From Nostoc sp. CMAA1605 (GTDB lineage: Bacteria > Cyanobacteriota > Cyanobacteriia > Cyanobacteriales > Nostocaceae): a DNA stretch of 64,000 bases. The stretch spans positions 62,001-126,000 of the forward strand of contig NZ_PJIZ01000003.1 of the NCBI RefSeq assembly GCF_021596505.1, given 5' to 3'. Shown here piece by piece: positions 8,903-19,262 of the stretch (the first letter of the stretch is position 1; every line of letters starts with the position of its first letter). Position numbers and translations under genes: made by a program. The notes under the pieces are model-generated. The model searched no databases. It had not been told where the DNA came from and saw only the letters and a list, made by a program, of their open reading frames with translations.

Positions 8903-10051
8903 TCAGACAGAGATTGCAGTCTGGGACTGTCTAACATCTCCTATGCCTAGAGTCGAACTCCCGACTCTTTGAATATTCAAGCTGGCGTTTTCATCCCTGT
9001 CATTTTCAGATTGACATGAAGGACAACGCCAACGTCTAATTGACAAATCTAGGGTTTCTAAAATATGTCCACAGCTAGAACAAGTTTTGCTACTGGGATA
9101 CCACGGGTCAATGAAAACAACCAGTTTGTTTTTCTTTTTGGCAACCCATTCTAAAATTTGGAGAAACTCACCAAACGCCAAGTCTGATATTTTTCTTCCC
9201 CAAAGTCGTTGCATTCCCTTGAGGTTGAGAGTCTCAAAGCATAGTACCTCAAACCTATCAGTCAACTCATGGGCTAACTTCCAAAACCAATCGCTACGAC
9301 GATTAGAAATGTCTTCATACTTGCGTACTAGATTAAGTCTCGCTCGTTCCCGATTAGCCGAGCCTTTTAACTTCTTTGAATGTTGCCTACTAGCTTTGGT
9401 TATAGCGTTTAGAGATTGTTTGAAAAACTGAGGAGAATCAATTTTTGTACCATCTGAGCAGGTGAGAAAGGTCTTCAATCCAAAGTCAAAACCAGCGATT
9501 TTACCCGTCTTAATCTCGACTTCTGACTTACTACCGTCGTCAACGCCGAGCGGAGCCGAGGCGTTGACCACAACAACCATAAACAATTCACCTAATGGTG
9601 TGCGTTTTATAGTTAGAGTCTTGACTGTTCCCTCTATTTCTCTAGACTTCCAAAATTGATAAATCTTGTTCCCAATTTTGACTCTGTTGCCACCCAAAAA
9701 CTTATAACCTGCTTGCTTTAGGGTGAATGATTTATATTTCTTGACCTTCTTAAATCCTGGTGGTCTAACTCCTTTCTTCTTGTGCTTAAAAAATAATTGG
9801 TAGGCTTTCTCAATGCGTTGACAAATATCTTGTACCGCTTGAGAACCTACGGTCTGCCAAAATTGGTTGCGTTTCCGCAGCTTGGCAATATGAGCCTGAA
9901 GTTTTGCACAGTTTAAGTGTTTGCCCCACATCCGGTAGTAGCGTTTGTGCAGGGCAATACAATGATTGTAGATTACCCCACTCGCGTTAATCATGCGTTT
10001 GAGAAATCTATTTCTTTTGTGCTGGTACAGTTTGAACTTCAAGGTTTTCAT
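8903..10051 (-). CDS. tnpB: TnpB, RNA-guided nuclease of IS605 element B
   Basis: The 382-residue TnpB is of a different subfamily from the other two in the window. RuvC residues are visible as Asp in GFDFGLKTF, Glu in CFETLNLKG and Asp in ENDRDENAS, with a zinc ribbon CSSC...CPSC. The N-terminus (MKTLKFKLYQHKRNRFLKR) is typical. It starts at ATG 10051 and diverges from tnpA across a 46-bp gap that must hold both promoters. A 26-bp inverted-repeat sequence (9541-9566) sits in frame in the middle of the gene and adds NASAPLGV-like residues between barrel strands. The frame is otherwise open and looks functional. Confidence 0.93.
   Translation of the reverse strand: MKTLKFKLYQHKRNRFLKRMINASGVIYNHCIALHKRYYRMWGKHLNCAKLQAHIAKLRKRNQFWQTVGSQAVQDICQRIEKAYQLFFKHKKKGVRPPGFKKVKKYKSFTLKQAGYKFLGGNRVKIGNKIYQFWKSREIEGTVKTLTIKRTPLGELFMVVVVNASAPLGVDDGSKSEVEIKTGKIAGFDFGLKTFLTCSDGTKIDSPQFFKQSLNAITKASRQHSKKLKGSANRERARLNLVRKYEDISNRRSDWFWKLAHELTDRFEVLCFETLNLKGMQRLWGRKISDLAFGEFLQILEWVAKKKNKLVVFIDPWYPSSKTCSSCGHILETLDLSIRRWRCPSCQSENDRDENASLNIQRVGSSTLGIGDVRQSQTAISV
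9541..9566. repeat. Palindromic 26-bp insertion inside tnpB
   Basis: CAACGCC at 9541-9547 pairs with GGCGTTG at 9560-9566 around a GC-rich centre that is unlike the AT-richer tnpB sequence on either side. It stays in frame within the coding sequence. It resembles the short GC-rich palindromes scattered in Nostoc genomes. Confidence 0.5.
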
Positions 10052-10097
10052 GCGGTTATGATATCATCATTGGTGTAGATAATCAATACTCATCTAC

Positions 10098-10499
10098 ATG
10101 AAATCTGTATATAATCACTACAACCACGCAATCGGGTTGGCTACTGTTCATTTAGTTTGGATACCATGCAGGCGCAGGAGAGTCTTCAATAACAATGAAA
10201 AATTAAAACTACGATGTATTGAGATATTTCAGTCAGTTGCTAATGATAAAAAATGGATTATCAAAGCACTAGAAATTGCTCCTGACCACATTCATTTGTT
10301 GGTAGAATATGACCCGCATCACTCAATATCTCAAGTAGTGAAAGCGTTTAAAGGCAGGTCATCAAGATATTTGAGACAAGAATTTCCAGAACTAATGAAG
10401 CTTCCTAGTCTGTGGACGCATTCGTATATTTTTGACACAACGGGCAAAGTCAGCACTCAGAAAGTTTTGGAGTACATTAACGACCCACATCATGGATGA
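10098..10499 (+). CDS. tnpA: TnpA, HUH/Y1 transposase of IS605 element B
   Basis: The 133-residue protein has the HUH motif as HIH (His64, His66 in DHIHLLVE) and a single catalytic tyrosine near residue 126 (LEYINDPHH), the hallmarks of IS200/IS605 Y1 transposases. These cut and rejoin single-stranded DNA at hairpin-marked ends next to a short target (here TTAC). The start is ATG 10098. It is the only tnpA in the window, so it is the candidate for moving elements A and C in trans, since their ends match. The frame is intact and of full family length. Confidence 0.95.
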   Translation: MKSVYNHYNHAIGLATVHLVWIPCRRRRVFNNNEKLKLRCIEIFQSVANDKKWIIKALEIAPDHIHLLVEYDPHHSISQVVKAFKGRSSRYLRQEFPELMKLPSLWTHSYIFDTTGKVSTQKVLEYINDPHHG

Positions 10500-10938
10500 A
10501 TAAATTCATCCTGTTCGCTTATATCCTCCACTTAAAGGACGTATGAGTTGCAAAACTTATTGGTTTTGTACCTCATACTTGGGGGCTTTACGCATCACAC
10601 TCGTAAATCAGTTTTGTTATATTGCAGAATTTTACTAATTACTGTCCGAATATCTTCGGGATCAGGGTTATCTTCTACATATACTGTTACATTTGTCATT
10701 TGTGACTTAAATAAAATCCAACAAAATTTATCAGAGATTCCAGCTGCAGAGTATACTACTAAGTCCTTATCCTTAATAGATTTGTTAGCATTACTTTGGC
10801 TTTTGTGGTTACAGAATCACAGTCAAACCTGTGTCAGTCTGACAACTATCTCAGGATAGGAAGGTAGTGACATATGATACTTGACATCGAAAAGCTCATG
10901 TTTGTCATCATCAGCCTGTAGCAATTGGTGGTATTTTT

Positions 10939-13050
10939 ATGAATTCCCGGATTCGTTTTTTGATGTGCGCTCCTGACCACTATGATGTAGACTATGTGAT
11001 TAATCCCTGGATGGAAGGGAATATTCACAAATCATCACGCGATCGCGCCGTAGAACAGTGGCAAGGACTACACCAAATCCTCAAGAAACACGCAATTGTG
11101 GATTTGGTGACACCGGAAAAAGGCTGGCCAGACATGGTGTTCACGGCTAACGCTGGTTTAGTCTTAGGTGAAAATGTGGTTTTAAGTCGCTTTTTACACA
11201 AAGAGCGTCAGGGAGAAGAGCCATATTTTAAACAATGGTTTGAAGATCATGGTTATACAGTTTATGAATTGCCTAAAGACTTACCCTTTGAAGGTGCAGG
11301 CGATGCACTGCTAGATAGAGAAGGGCGTTGGTTGTGGGCTGGTTATGGTTTCCGTTCAGAATTAGATTCTCATCCCTATTTGGCTAAATGGCTAGATATT
11401 GAAGTTCTATCCCTGCGGTTAATCGATGAGCGTTTCTATCATTTAGATACTTGTTTTTGTCCTTTAGCTAACGGTTATTTACTCTATTATCCTGGCGCGT
11501 TTGATTCCTATTCCAACCGCCTCATTGAAATGCGTGTGGCTGCTGACAAGCGTATCGCCATAGCTGAAGCTGACGCTGTCAATTTTGCTTGTAATGCGGT
11601 GAATGTAGAAAGCATCGTGATTATGAATAAAGCCAGTGAAGGCTTGAAATCTCGGCTTGCGGATGTGGGTTTTCAGGTTTTAGAAACAACCCTTACCGAA
11701 TTCCTCAAAGCGGGTGGTGCGGCGAAATGTCTAACTTTACGTGTCACCGAACCAGTACAGGCGGAAGTTCACGCCAACGTTTCAGTTGAAAGTCGGATTA
11801 TTCGCTTAGAAGGGCATTTGCTCGACTCTGGTTTGATTAACCGCGCCTTGGATATGATCGTCGATACTGGCGGTAGTTTCCAAGTTCTCAATTTCAATTT
11901 GGGAGAACAACGTCAAAGTACCTCCGCCGCAGAGGTGAAAGTTTCTGCACCTTCTCATGGGGTGATGGAAGAAATTATCTCCCTACTAATTGATTTAGGT
12001 GCGGTAGACCTACCACAAGATGAGAGAGATGTCAAGCTTGAGCCTGTAATTCAAGATGGTGTCGCCCCTGATGATTTCTACGTCAGTACAATTTATCCCA
12101 CGGAAGTCAGAATCAACGGGCAGTGGGTGAAGGTAGAAAATCAACGCATGGACGGTGCGATCGCCATCACTCAAACCCCCACAGGTTTACTAGCACGGTG
12201 TAAAATCTTACGTGACCTGAAAGTGGGTGAACAGGTGGTAGTAGATGTGCAAGGTATCCGCACCATCCGCAAGACAGAATCACGGGAACAACGCAACTCT
12301 CAAGAATTTAGCTTTATGTCCTCTGGTGTTTCCAGTGAACGCCGTGTGGAATTAGTGGTGGAACAAGTCGCTTGGGAATTACGTAAAATTCGGGATGCTG
12401 GCGGTAAAGTAGTTGTCACGGCTGGGCCTGTGGTGATTCATACAGGTGGCGGCGAACATCTCTCACGACTGATTCGGGAAGGTTATGTACAGGCTTTACT
12501 GGGTGGAAATGCGATCGCCGTCCACGACATCGAACAAAATATGATGGGTACATCCTTGGGTGTAGACATGAAGCGGGGTGTAGCTGTGCGTGGTGGACAT
12601 CGCCATCACCTCAAGGTAATTAATACCATTCGTCGTCACGGTAGCATTGCCAAAGCTGTAGAAGCTGGGGTAATTCGTAGCGGTGTGATGTATGAATGTG
12701 TCCGCAATCAAGTACCCTTTGTTTTAGCTGGTTCCATTCGGGATGATGGCCCCTTACCCGACACCCAAATGAATTTGATTGCAGCCCAGGAAGAATACGC
12801 CAAAAACCTCGAAGGTGCGGAGATGATTTTAATGTTGTCATCCATGCTGCACTCCATTGGCGTAGGGAATATGACCCCGGCTGGTGTGAAAATGGTCTGT
12901 GTGGATATTAACCCAGCCGTCGTGACTAAATTGAGCGATCGCGGTTCAATAGAATCAGTCGGCGTAGTCACAGATGTGGGATTATTCCTCAGTCTGTTAA
13001 TCCAGCAATTAGATAAGTTGACAAGCCCCTACGTTTCTAAGGTAGGTTAA
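10939..13050 (+). CDS. agrE: AgrE/ArgZ: arginine dihydrolase fused to a proline-forming (LOR/SDH) domain
   Basis: The 703-residue protein has an N-terminal guanidine-removing domain with Asn71 (FTANAG), His168 (FYHLD) and Cys264 (AAKCLTL), which correspond to the catalytic residues reported for cyanobacterial ArgZ. This domain turns arginine into ornithine, CO2 and ammonia. The C-terminal half (from about residue 290) is the LOR/SDH type with glycine-rich motifs (GGNAIAVHDIEQNMMG, GVAVRGGHRHH). In Anabaena the homologue AgrE is reported to convert the ornithine to proline. It serves the breakdown of cyanophycin-derived arginine. It stands as a single gene with a 240-bp upstream region. The start ATG 10939 follows GGTGG. 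The name rests on strong motif and length agreement. Confidence 0.95.
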   Translation: MNSRIRFLMCAPDHYDVDYVINPWMEGNIHKSSRDRAVEQWQGLHQILKKHAIVDLVTPEKGWPDMVFTANAGLVLGENVVLSRFLHKERQGEEPYFKQWFEDHGYTVYELPKDLPFEGAGDALLDREGRWLWAGYGFRSELDSHPYLAKWLDIEVLSLRLIDERFYHLDTCFCPLANGYLLYYPGAFDSYSNRLIEMRVAADKRIAIAEADAVNFACNAVNVESIVIMNKASEGLKSRLADVGFQVLETTLTEFLKAGGAAKCLTLRVTEPVQAEVHANVSVESRIIRLEGHLLDSGLINRALDMIVDTGGSFQVLNFNLGEQRQSTSAAEVKVSAPSHGVMEEIISLLIDLGAVDLPQDERDVKLEPVIQDGVAPDDFYVSTIYPTEVRINGQWVKVENQRMDGAIAITQTPTGLLARCKILRDLKVGEQVVVDVQGIRTIRKTESREQRNSQEFSFMSSGVSSERRVELVVEQVAWELRKIRDAGGKVVVTAGPVVIHTGGGEHLSRLIREGYVQALLGGNAIAVHDIEQNMMGTSLGVDMKRGVAVRGGHRHHLKVINTIRRHGSIAKAVEAGVIRSGVMYECVRNQVPFVLAGSIRDDGPLPDTQMNLIAAQEEYAKNLEGAEMILMLSSMLHSIGVGNMTPAGVKMVCVDINPAVVTKLSDRGSIESVGVVTDVGLFLSLLIQQLDKLTSPYVSKVG

Positions 13051-13146
13051 TGAGGAAGTAGAGGGCAGGGGAGCAGGGAGCAGGGGAGAAACTCATCACC
13101 CTGCACCCTACCTCTAATTAACTTACACAAGACGCATAGAAAGGAA

Positions 13147-13650
13147 ATGGTAAGAGTCGCTTTAACAAGAGAGCTGCAAATTAACTGGGTGAGTTTCATC
13201 GCTGACTTTATGTTAGTGGGAATGGTTTTCGGCCCTCCCATTGCTCCTTTTTTGGCTGCGTCTGGAGTTTGGTTACTTGGCACTATTGCGGACATCATTT
13301 ATTTCATGGGTAATCATGTCTGTCCGCAACCAGATATGGGCTTAGATTTAGCACCCCCATTTCTCATGGCTGTGTGTATGCGCTGTTATGGTACTGTCAC
13401 AGGATTACTCATCACACGGTTGCTATATGCTGTAACTGGTGGTAGCGGATTTTATTGGCTGAGTCAATACGGTTGGAATGGTGCGGCGTTAGCTAGTGTA
13501 TTAATGATGGCGTATCCTCTGGAATTAGCAGCGCAAATTTTTGGCTTGTGGGATTTTAATAATTATTTAGTCACACCCTTTGGGTTAATTACAGGTTTAG
13601 CTTGGGGTTTGTTCATGATGCCATTTTTACATAGTTGGCAGCGTAATTAG
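13147..13650 (+). CDS. DUF2085 family membrane protein
   Basis: The 167-residue protein has about four hydrophobic membrane segments and the DUF2085 signature: GNHVCPQP around residue 55 and CMRCYGT (CxRCxG) around residue 79, whose cysteines may bind metal or a cofactor. The function of the family is not known. The start ATG 13147 follows AAGGAA. It lies 97 bp after agrE in the same direction, past a short CAGGGGAG-type repeat, and 17 bp before the next gene, so it may share a transcript with either neighbour. Confidence 0.8.
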   Translation: MVRVALTRELQINWVSFIADFMLVGMVFGPPIAPFLAASGVWLLGTIADIIYFMGNHVCPQPDMGLDLAPPFLMAVCMRCYGTVTGLLITRLLYAVTGGSGFYWLSQYGWNGAALASVLMMAYPLELAAQIFGLWDFNNYLVTPFGLITGLAWGLFMMPFLHSWQRN

Positions 13651-13667
13651 ACTAACAAATTGTCCTC

Positions 13668-14468
13668 ATGAAAACCGACTCTATTTTTTATCAACTATTT
13701 CAGAACTTTCCCCATATATTCTTTGAGTTGATTGGGGCATCATCTATTAGAGGTGATGCTTATAAATTCATATCCGTCGAAATTAAGCAAACCGCTTTTC
13801 GGATTGATGGTCTATTTTTACCATCTCTTGATTTAGCCGATCAACCTATATATTTTGTGGAAGTTCAGTTTCAACCTGATCCTAGATTTTATTCGCGTTT
13901 TTTTAGCGAAATATTTCTGTATCTACGTCAGTATGATGTGCCTAATGATTGGCGGGGCGTTGTGCTGTATCCTCAACGGAGTCTAGATTCAGGAGTACCA
14001 ATTCAATATCGTGGTTTGTTACTCACAGAACAAGTACAGCGTATATATTTAGACGAGTTAGATAGGAAAGCAGACAATTCAGTAGGTATTAGTATAGTTC
14101 AACTAATTGTAGAGTCAGAAACAACAGCGATCGCATCAGCCCAACAGTTAATTAACAAAGCTGGACAACAAATTGATGATGCAACTTTGAGAACAAAGAT
14201 TTTAGAATTGATAGAAACGATACTAATATACAAGTTTCCACAAATGACTCGCCAGGAGTTAGAAGCTATGTTTGGATTTAGTGAGTTAAAGCAGACAAGA
14301 TATTATCAAGATGTTAGGGAAGAGGCAAAGCAGGAAGCGTTATTAGCAGCAATACCTCGATTGTTGGCGTTGGGATTAACGGTGGAGCAGGTTGCTGAAG
14401 CTTTAGATTTAACTGTTGAACAAGTACAGCAAGCAACCAGTAAACAACCTCCGGAGACTGAAGAATAA
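13668..14468 (+). CDS. Rpn family (PD-(D/E)XK) putative nuclease, DUF2887-like
   Basis: The 266-residue protein opens MKTDSIFYQLFQNFPHIFFE, the typical start of cyanobacterial Rpn/DUF2887 proteins. It carries the nuclease core as Asp in FRIDGLFLP followed by EVQ in IYFVEVQFQ. Rpn relatives in E. coli are DNA endonucleases that promote recombination. The C-terminal third is helical with LGLTVEQVAEALDLTVEQVQ, a segment common in this family that resembles a short repeated helix. The gene is intact, with no IS ends nearby, and many copies are typical of Nostocales genomes. Confidence 0.85.
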   Translation: MKTDSIFYQLFQNFPHIFFELIGASSIRGDAYKFISVEIKQTAFRIDGLFLPSLDLADQPIYFVEVQFQPDPRFYSRFFSEIFLYLRQYDVPNDWRGVVLYPQRSLDSGVPIQYRGLLLTEQVQRIYLDELDRKADNSVGISIVQLIVESETTAIASAQQLINKAGQQIDDATLRTKILELIETILIYKFPQMTRQELEAMFGFSELKQTRYYQDVREEAKQEALLAAIPRLLALGLTVEQVAEALDLTVEQVQQATSKQPPETEE

Positions 14469-14499
14469 TACAAAAGAGTTTGGAACTTGAAAAACTCAA

Positions 14500-15216
14500 C
14501 TACTTACTTCTAAACCACTCAGTAATCGCCTCTGCTAGAGTTTTGACTAACTTATTTTGCTCTTGGGGATTTGTCGCCTCCTCAAAATCATCAGGGTTAC
14601 TCATAAAACCTAACTCCAATAATACCGATGGTGCAGTATGGGGACGTGTGAGTGCTAAATTTTGCCAATACAAACCATAAGAAGGCCTACCCAAATCATT
14701 AACTAAGCGGTTATGTAGTAAAGTAGCCAAGCTATGGGCTTGGGGATGATACCAATAGGTACTGACACCCCTGGTGTTTTCCGCATCACCATCATCGGGG
14801 AGAGAGCGATAGTGAAAAGTAAGAGCGATCGCAGGTGATTCTTGATCTATAATTTTCTGACGTTCCACTAGGGATAAGTCTCGATCATCTTCCCTCGTCA
14901 TCACCACAATTGCACCCCGCCGCACTAACTCATCTCTCAATAGCTTGGTGACTTGCAAATTCAAGTCTTTCGCTAACAAACCAGTAGCCCCGACTGCACC
15001 CAATTCTTTACCACCATGTCCAGCATTGAGTACAATTTTGATTCCAGACAAGGGCTTTGCAAGAGAAGAATTAGCTAAATTGGGAGTTTTATCTTGCGCC
15101 CAAGTCACAGTAGGAGTGATCAGAAAATTTAAAAGGCTTGCGCCTACAAAATCCAAAATTAAGAAAGTGAGACTCAACAAACCTTTTAGCTTTTGCACCT
15201 GTATCAACTTGCTCAA
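14500..15216 (-). CDS. N-acetylmuramoyl-L-alanine amidase paralogue with altered zinc site
   Basis: The 238-residue protein has an N-terminal hydrophobic signal/anchor (residues about 11-34) and then a bare Amidase_3 domain. It is a near copy of the C-terminal domain of the gene beside it (shared LSGIKI, MTREDDRD, ALTRP, LLELGFMSNP). The zinc-binding Glu of the motif is replaced: the neighbour has GYLEKDVNL and this one GLLAKDLNL (Ala82). DPGHGG has become NAGHGG. His67, His135 and Glu201 remain. It may therefore be inactive or a regulator or binding protein. It is 5 bp from the upstream amidase gene, so the two share a transcript. Confidence 0.85.
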   Translation of the reverse strand: MSKLIQVQKLKGLLSLTFLILDFVGASLLNFLITPTVTWAQDKTPNLANSSLAKPLSGIKIVLNAGHGGKELGAVGATGLLAKDLNLQVTKLLRDELVRRGAIVVMTREDDRDLSLVERQKIIDQESPAIALTFHYRSLPDDGDAENTRGVSTYWYHPQAHSLATLLHNRLVNDLGRPSYGLYWQNLALTRPHTAPSVLLELGFMSNPDDFEEATNPQEQNKLVKTLAEAITEWFRSK

Positions 15217-15221
15217 ATATC

Positions 15222-17051
15222 CTATTTAACGCTGCTAAACCATTCAGTTATCCCATCTGCTAAAGTGTTAGCTAACTTTTTCTGTTCTTGGGAATTTGTC
15301 ACCCACTCAAATTCATTGGGATTACTCATAAAACCTAACTCTAATAATACTGAGGGTGCGGTGGCTGGGCGCGTGAGTGCTAAGTTATTCCAAAATACTC
15401 CGTAGGAAGGTCTGCCGAGTTTCTGTACGAGATAATTGTGCATGAACACAGCTAAACTGTGAGCTTGAGTATTATACCAAAATGTACCAACACCCTGCGT
15501 ATTTTCCGCATCACCATTATCTGGTAGAGAATTGTAATGGATAGAAAGGGCGATCGCAGGTAATTCTCGATTGATAATTGCTTGACGCTCCGGTAAAGAC
15601 ACATCCCGATCATCTTCCCTCGTCATCACCACCGTGGCACCGCGTTTGACTAATTCCTCTTGCAACAGCCGAGATACAATCAAATTCACATCTTTTTCTA
15701 AATATCCAGTCGGCCCAGCTGCACCAGATTCTTTACCACCATGACCAGGATCTAGTAAAATCTTGATACCAGATAGTGGCTTTTGCCTACTCTGCTTGAT
15801 AACAGGCGCATGACGTAAAGCCAAAACCAGGGTTGTACCGTTATATCTCAGCTTGTATCCCCATTGTTGGCGTTTTTTGAGGTTAAAGGTGTATTTTACC
15901 TGTCCTGGGGCTACCTGCTGCCAATCTAGGCGAGAAATTAAGGGGTCATCATCCAGGCGAATAATATCAGTTTGGGCAGTGGTGTTGTAGAGCGTGAGGC
16001 TCAAAGTTTGCTCACCTTGCTCTACACTCACAGGGACAGGAGCTTGTAGAGGGAAAACCATCTCTGTTGTATCGGGAAGTCTCCGATATCCCACACTGCG
16101 AATGATTGCGCGTGGCGGAATTGCTCCTGGTAAAGTCCTGGTTTCTTTGCTATTAATCCAGCCACCATAGTCTAAACGCAACCATTCACCCTCTATTCCT
16201 GTGACAGTTCCCCTTGTTCCCTGGGGTAATGGAGTTAGCCGAGAATAATCTGTACTAGGGCCAGTTCGAGCCACACCAGATTCTGGTGTCACCTCTATGA
16301 CTGGTAACTGCGTTGGTGAGAGGATTGTGACTTTACCATTTCCTGGTTGAGCGATCGTCTTACCATTTAAAGTTAACTGAAATTCCGGTTTACCCAGATC
16401 AACACTATTTTGGCTTGAATCAGGAATAAAGTCACCAGAAATGATGTTATTCCCGATCAAAAAGGAGAAAGAGTTATCAGATTGGACGGTGGTGCAGCCC
16501 TCATACTTGTCGGCATTAGACTGGGTATTAGGTTGGTTTTGTCCCGTCAAAACAGCCAAATTACTTGGTAGTTGTGCTTGTTGTGGTTGAGGTAAAAGTC
16601 TCACAGTCTGATTCGCCAATTTCACAGAGACACTGGCGTTAGGTGGCGCAACTGCGCTAAAACAAATTAGTTCTCCCGGTAGTCTGGCGATGTCAGCAAC
16701 TGGAGTCAGAGAACCTTGAGCAAAAGCTAATCCCTGTGGAATTTCCGGCTGGTTGCTAATCCTGTTCACTTTCATCTCCAGCACTTGATTTTGGTGACGG
16801 ATGGTAAAAATATTCTCTCCCAACTTTAAGGGAAAGCTAGGTGCAAAGTGACCATCTCGACTGCGGCTTATTGGCTTACCATTAATGAGAACTTGTCCAT
16901 TAGGTGGTGCTGTACCAATAAAGAAGATTTTTTCCGCACTTGTCTGATGATTGGTGGGAGGGTAAACAACTTTTAATGGTGTTGGTTGGGCCAATGCTAC
17001 AGAGGAGGTGAGAAAGCAGCTTAAGATTACTGAGACGAGGATTTTTTTCAC
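15222..17051 (-). CDS. N-acetylmuramoyl-L-alanine amidase (AmiC-like) with N-terminal AMIN/SH3-like domains
   Basis: This is a secreted cell-wall amidase of about 609 residues that cuts the bond between muramic acid and the stem peptide. I chose GTG 17051 because it gives a clean signal peptide (KKILVSVILSCFLTSSVALAQ region); an ATG at 17087 would add 12 residues from a repeat element. After the signal come a beta-rich domain, a bacterial-SH3-like segment (GVARTGPSTDY...GTRGTVTGIEGEW), an AMIN-like beta domain, and a C-terminal Amidase_3 domain with DPGHGG, the zinc Glu in YLEKDVNL, SIHYNS and LLELGF, all intact. In Anabaena, AmiC enzymes drill septal nanopores, but I cannot say this is that gene. 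Confidence 0.88.
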   Translation of the reverse strand: MKKILVSVILSCFLTSSVALAQPTPLKVVYPPTNHQTSAEKIFFIGTAPPNGQVLINGKPISRSRDGHFAPSFPLKLGENIFTIRHQNQVLEMKVNRISNQPEIPQGLAFAQGSLTPVADIARLPGELICFSAVAPPNASVSVKLANQTVRLLPQPQQAQLPSNLAVLTGQNQPNTQSNADKYEGCTTVQSDNSFSFLIGNNIISGDFIPDSSQNSVDLGKPEFQLTLNGKTIAQPGNGKVTILSPTQLPVIEVTPESGVARTGPSTDYSRLTPLPQGTRGTVTGIEGEWLRLDYGGWINSKETRTLPGAIPPRAIIRSVGYRRLPDTTEMVFPLQAPVPVSVEQGEQTLSLTLYNTTAQTDIIRLDDDPLISRLDWQQVAPGQVKYTFNLKKRQQWGYKLRYNGTTLVLALRHAPVIKQSRQKPLSGIKILLDPGHGGKESGAAGPTGYLEKDVNLIVSRLLQEELVKRGATVVMTREDDRDVSLPERQAIINRELPAIALSIHYNSLPDNGDAENTQGVGTFWYNTQAHSLAVFMHNYLVQKLGRPSYGVFWNNLALTRPATAPSVLLELGFMSNPNEFEWVTNSQEQKKLANTLADGITEWFSSVK

Positions 17052-17080
17052 AGCAAAATCACAGAAAATTTCATGATGTG

Positions 17081-17205
17081 ACACCAATTCACGAAAATTC
17101 TGCCACAGAATTCAAAATTACTGGTAAATGCCGGATTTCTTAATTTTAAATTTTGAATTTTGTAGCAAGATCCCGTAGGGTATGCGTGAATTTTGAATTG
17201 GTAAG
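17081..17205. repeat. ATACCAATTC-family repeat upstream of the amidase gene
   Basis: ACACCAATTCACGAAAATTCTG begins at 17081 (19 bases from ACCAATTC are shared with the element at 4041) and GAATTGGTA ends at 17203. The terminal inverted repeats are slightly degenerate. It fills most of the space between the divergent amidase and pyrG genes and supplies the alternative ATG of the amidase. Confidence 0.55.
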
Positions 17206-17235
17206 ACGGGATGTTCTTTTGGAAGTTATTTTTAG

Positions 17236-18897
<1,662 letters not shown>

Positions 18898-19008
18898 ACA
18901 ATTTACAATCCCCTACATTGATCCAAGGAAAAAGCATCTACCGAATTAAACATAGATTTTTGCAATTGTGCATCAACAAACAACAGCACTAAACTTATGA
19001 CAGGGAAA

Positions 19009-19122
19009 ACAGAGAAGTGGGAGTGGAGATTTTCTTGGCTCCCAACTTCCAAGGAACAGGGAAGAGGAAACAGAGAGAAGTGGGGAGATTTTCTTGGCTC
19101 CCAACTTCAACAGAATAGGGAA
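19009..19122. repeat. Two imperfect direct copies of a ~50-bp sequence
   Basis: The stretch ACAGAGAAGTGGGAGTGGAG...CCAACTTC (19009-19062) recurs with small changes at 19070-19122; GATTTTCTTGGCTCCCAACTTC is shared exactly. It lies in the 365-bp gap after pyrG, which otherwise shows no gene. Confidence 0.6.
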
Positions 19123-19262
19123 CAAATTTAAAAGTTTCTCGGCATCAAGCTTTATTCTGAAAATCTGTACTGCCTTGACTTGTAATCTGCTGTATGAAAT
19201 CTAGTGATTTCGTAAAATACAGGGTAAACATCAATCATGAACTTGGGACTTGAGGAGATGTT

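Larger units (their letters stand above)
8863..10602. mobile_element. IS605-type element B (tnpA plus divergent tnpB)
   Basis: This element of about 1.74 kb carries both a Y1 HUH transposase and a divergently transcribed tnpB, the layout of the IS605/IS608 group. Its left end is next to TTAC (minus strand, 10606-10603). The shared left-end block (GTGATGCGTAAAGCC and the hairpin around 10541-10580) matches elements A and C. The right end has the CCCCCGTTTTAAAAACGGGGG hairpin near 8872-8893. One hairpin arm has drifted by a few bases. The right boundary is uncertain between 8863 (after TCAA) and 8871 (in-frame repair of the host gene). Confidence 0.85.
8527..10699 (-). pseudogene. GNAT acetyltransferase split by IS605 element B
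   Basis: The 5' piece (10699 down to 10603) reads MTNVTVYVEDNPDPED and so on for 32 codons. The 3' piece (about 8870 down to 8527) reads AQQDDDIAYPLGVF and contains the acetyl-CoA loop RGQGYGKQLL and a C-terminal LGFYQSLGYQ. Together they make a normal-sized N-acetyltransferase of about 146 residues. The join is in frame if the element ends at 8871 (GGAG on the minus strand), but it is shifted if the usual TCAA end at 8863 is used. A GTG inside the element end could restart translation of the 3' piece, but that product lacks the first strand and helix of the fold. Confidence 0.82.

Noticed and set aside
10548-10859. 103-residue frame near the end of element B
   Set aside because: It starts in the IS left end and runs antisense to the GNAT 5' piece.
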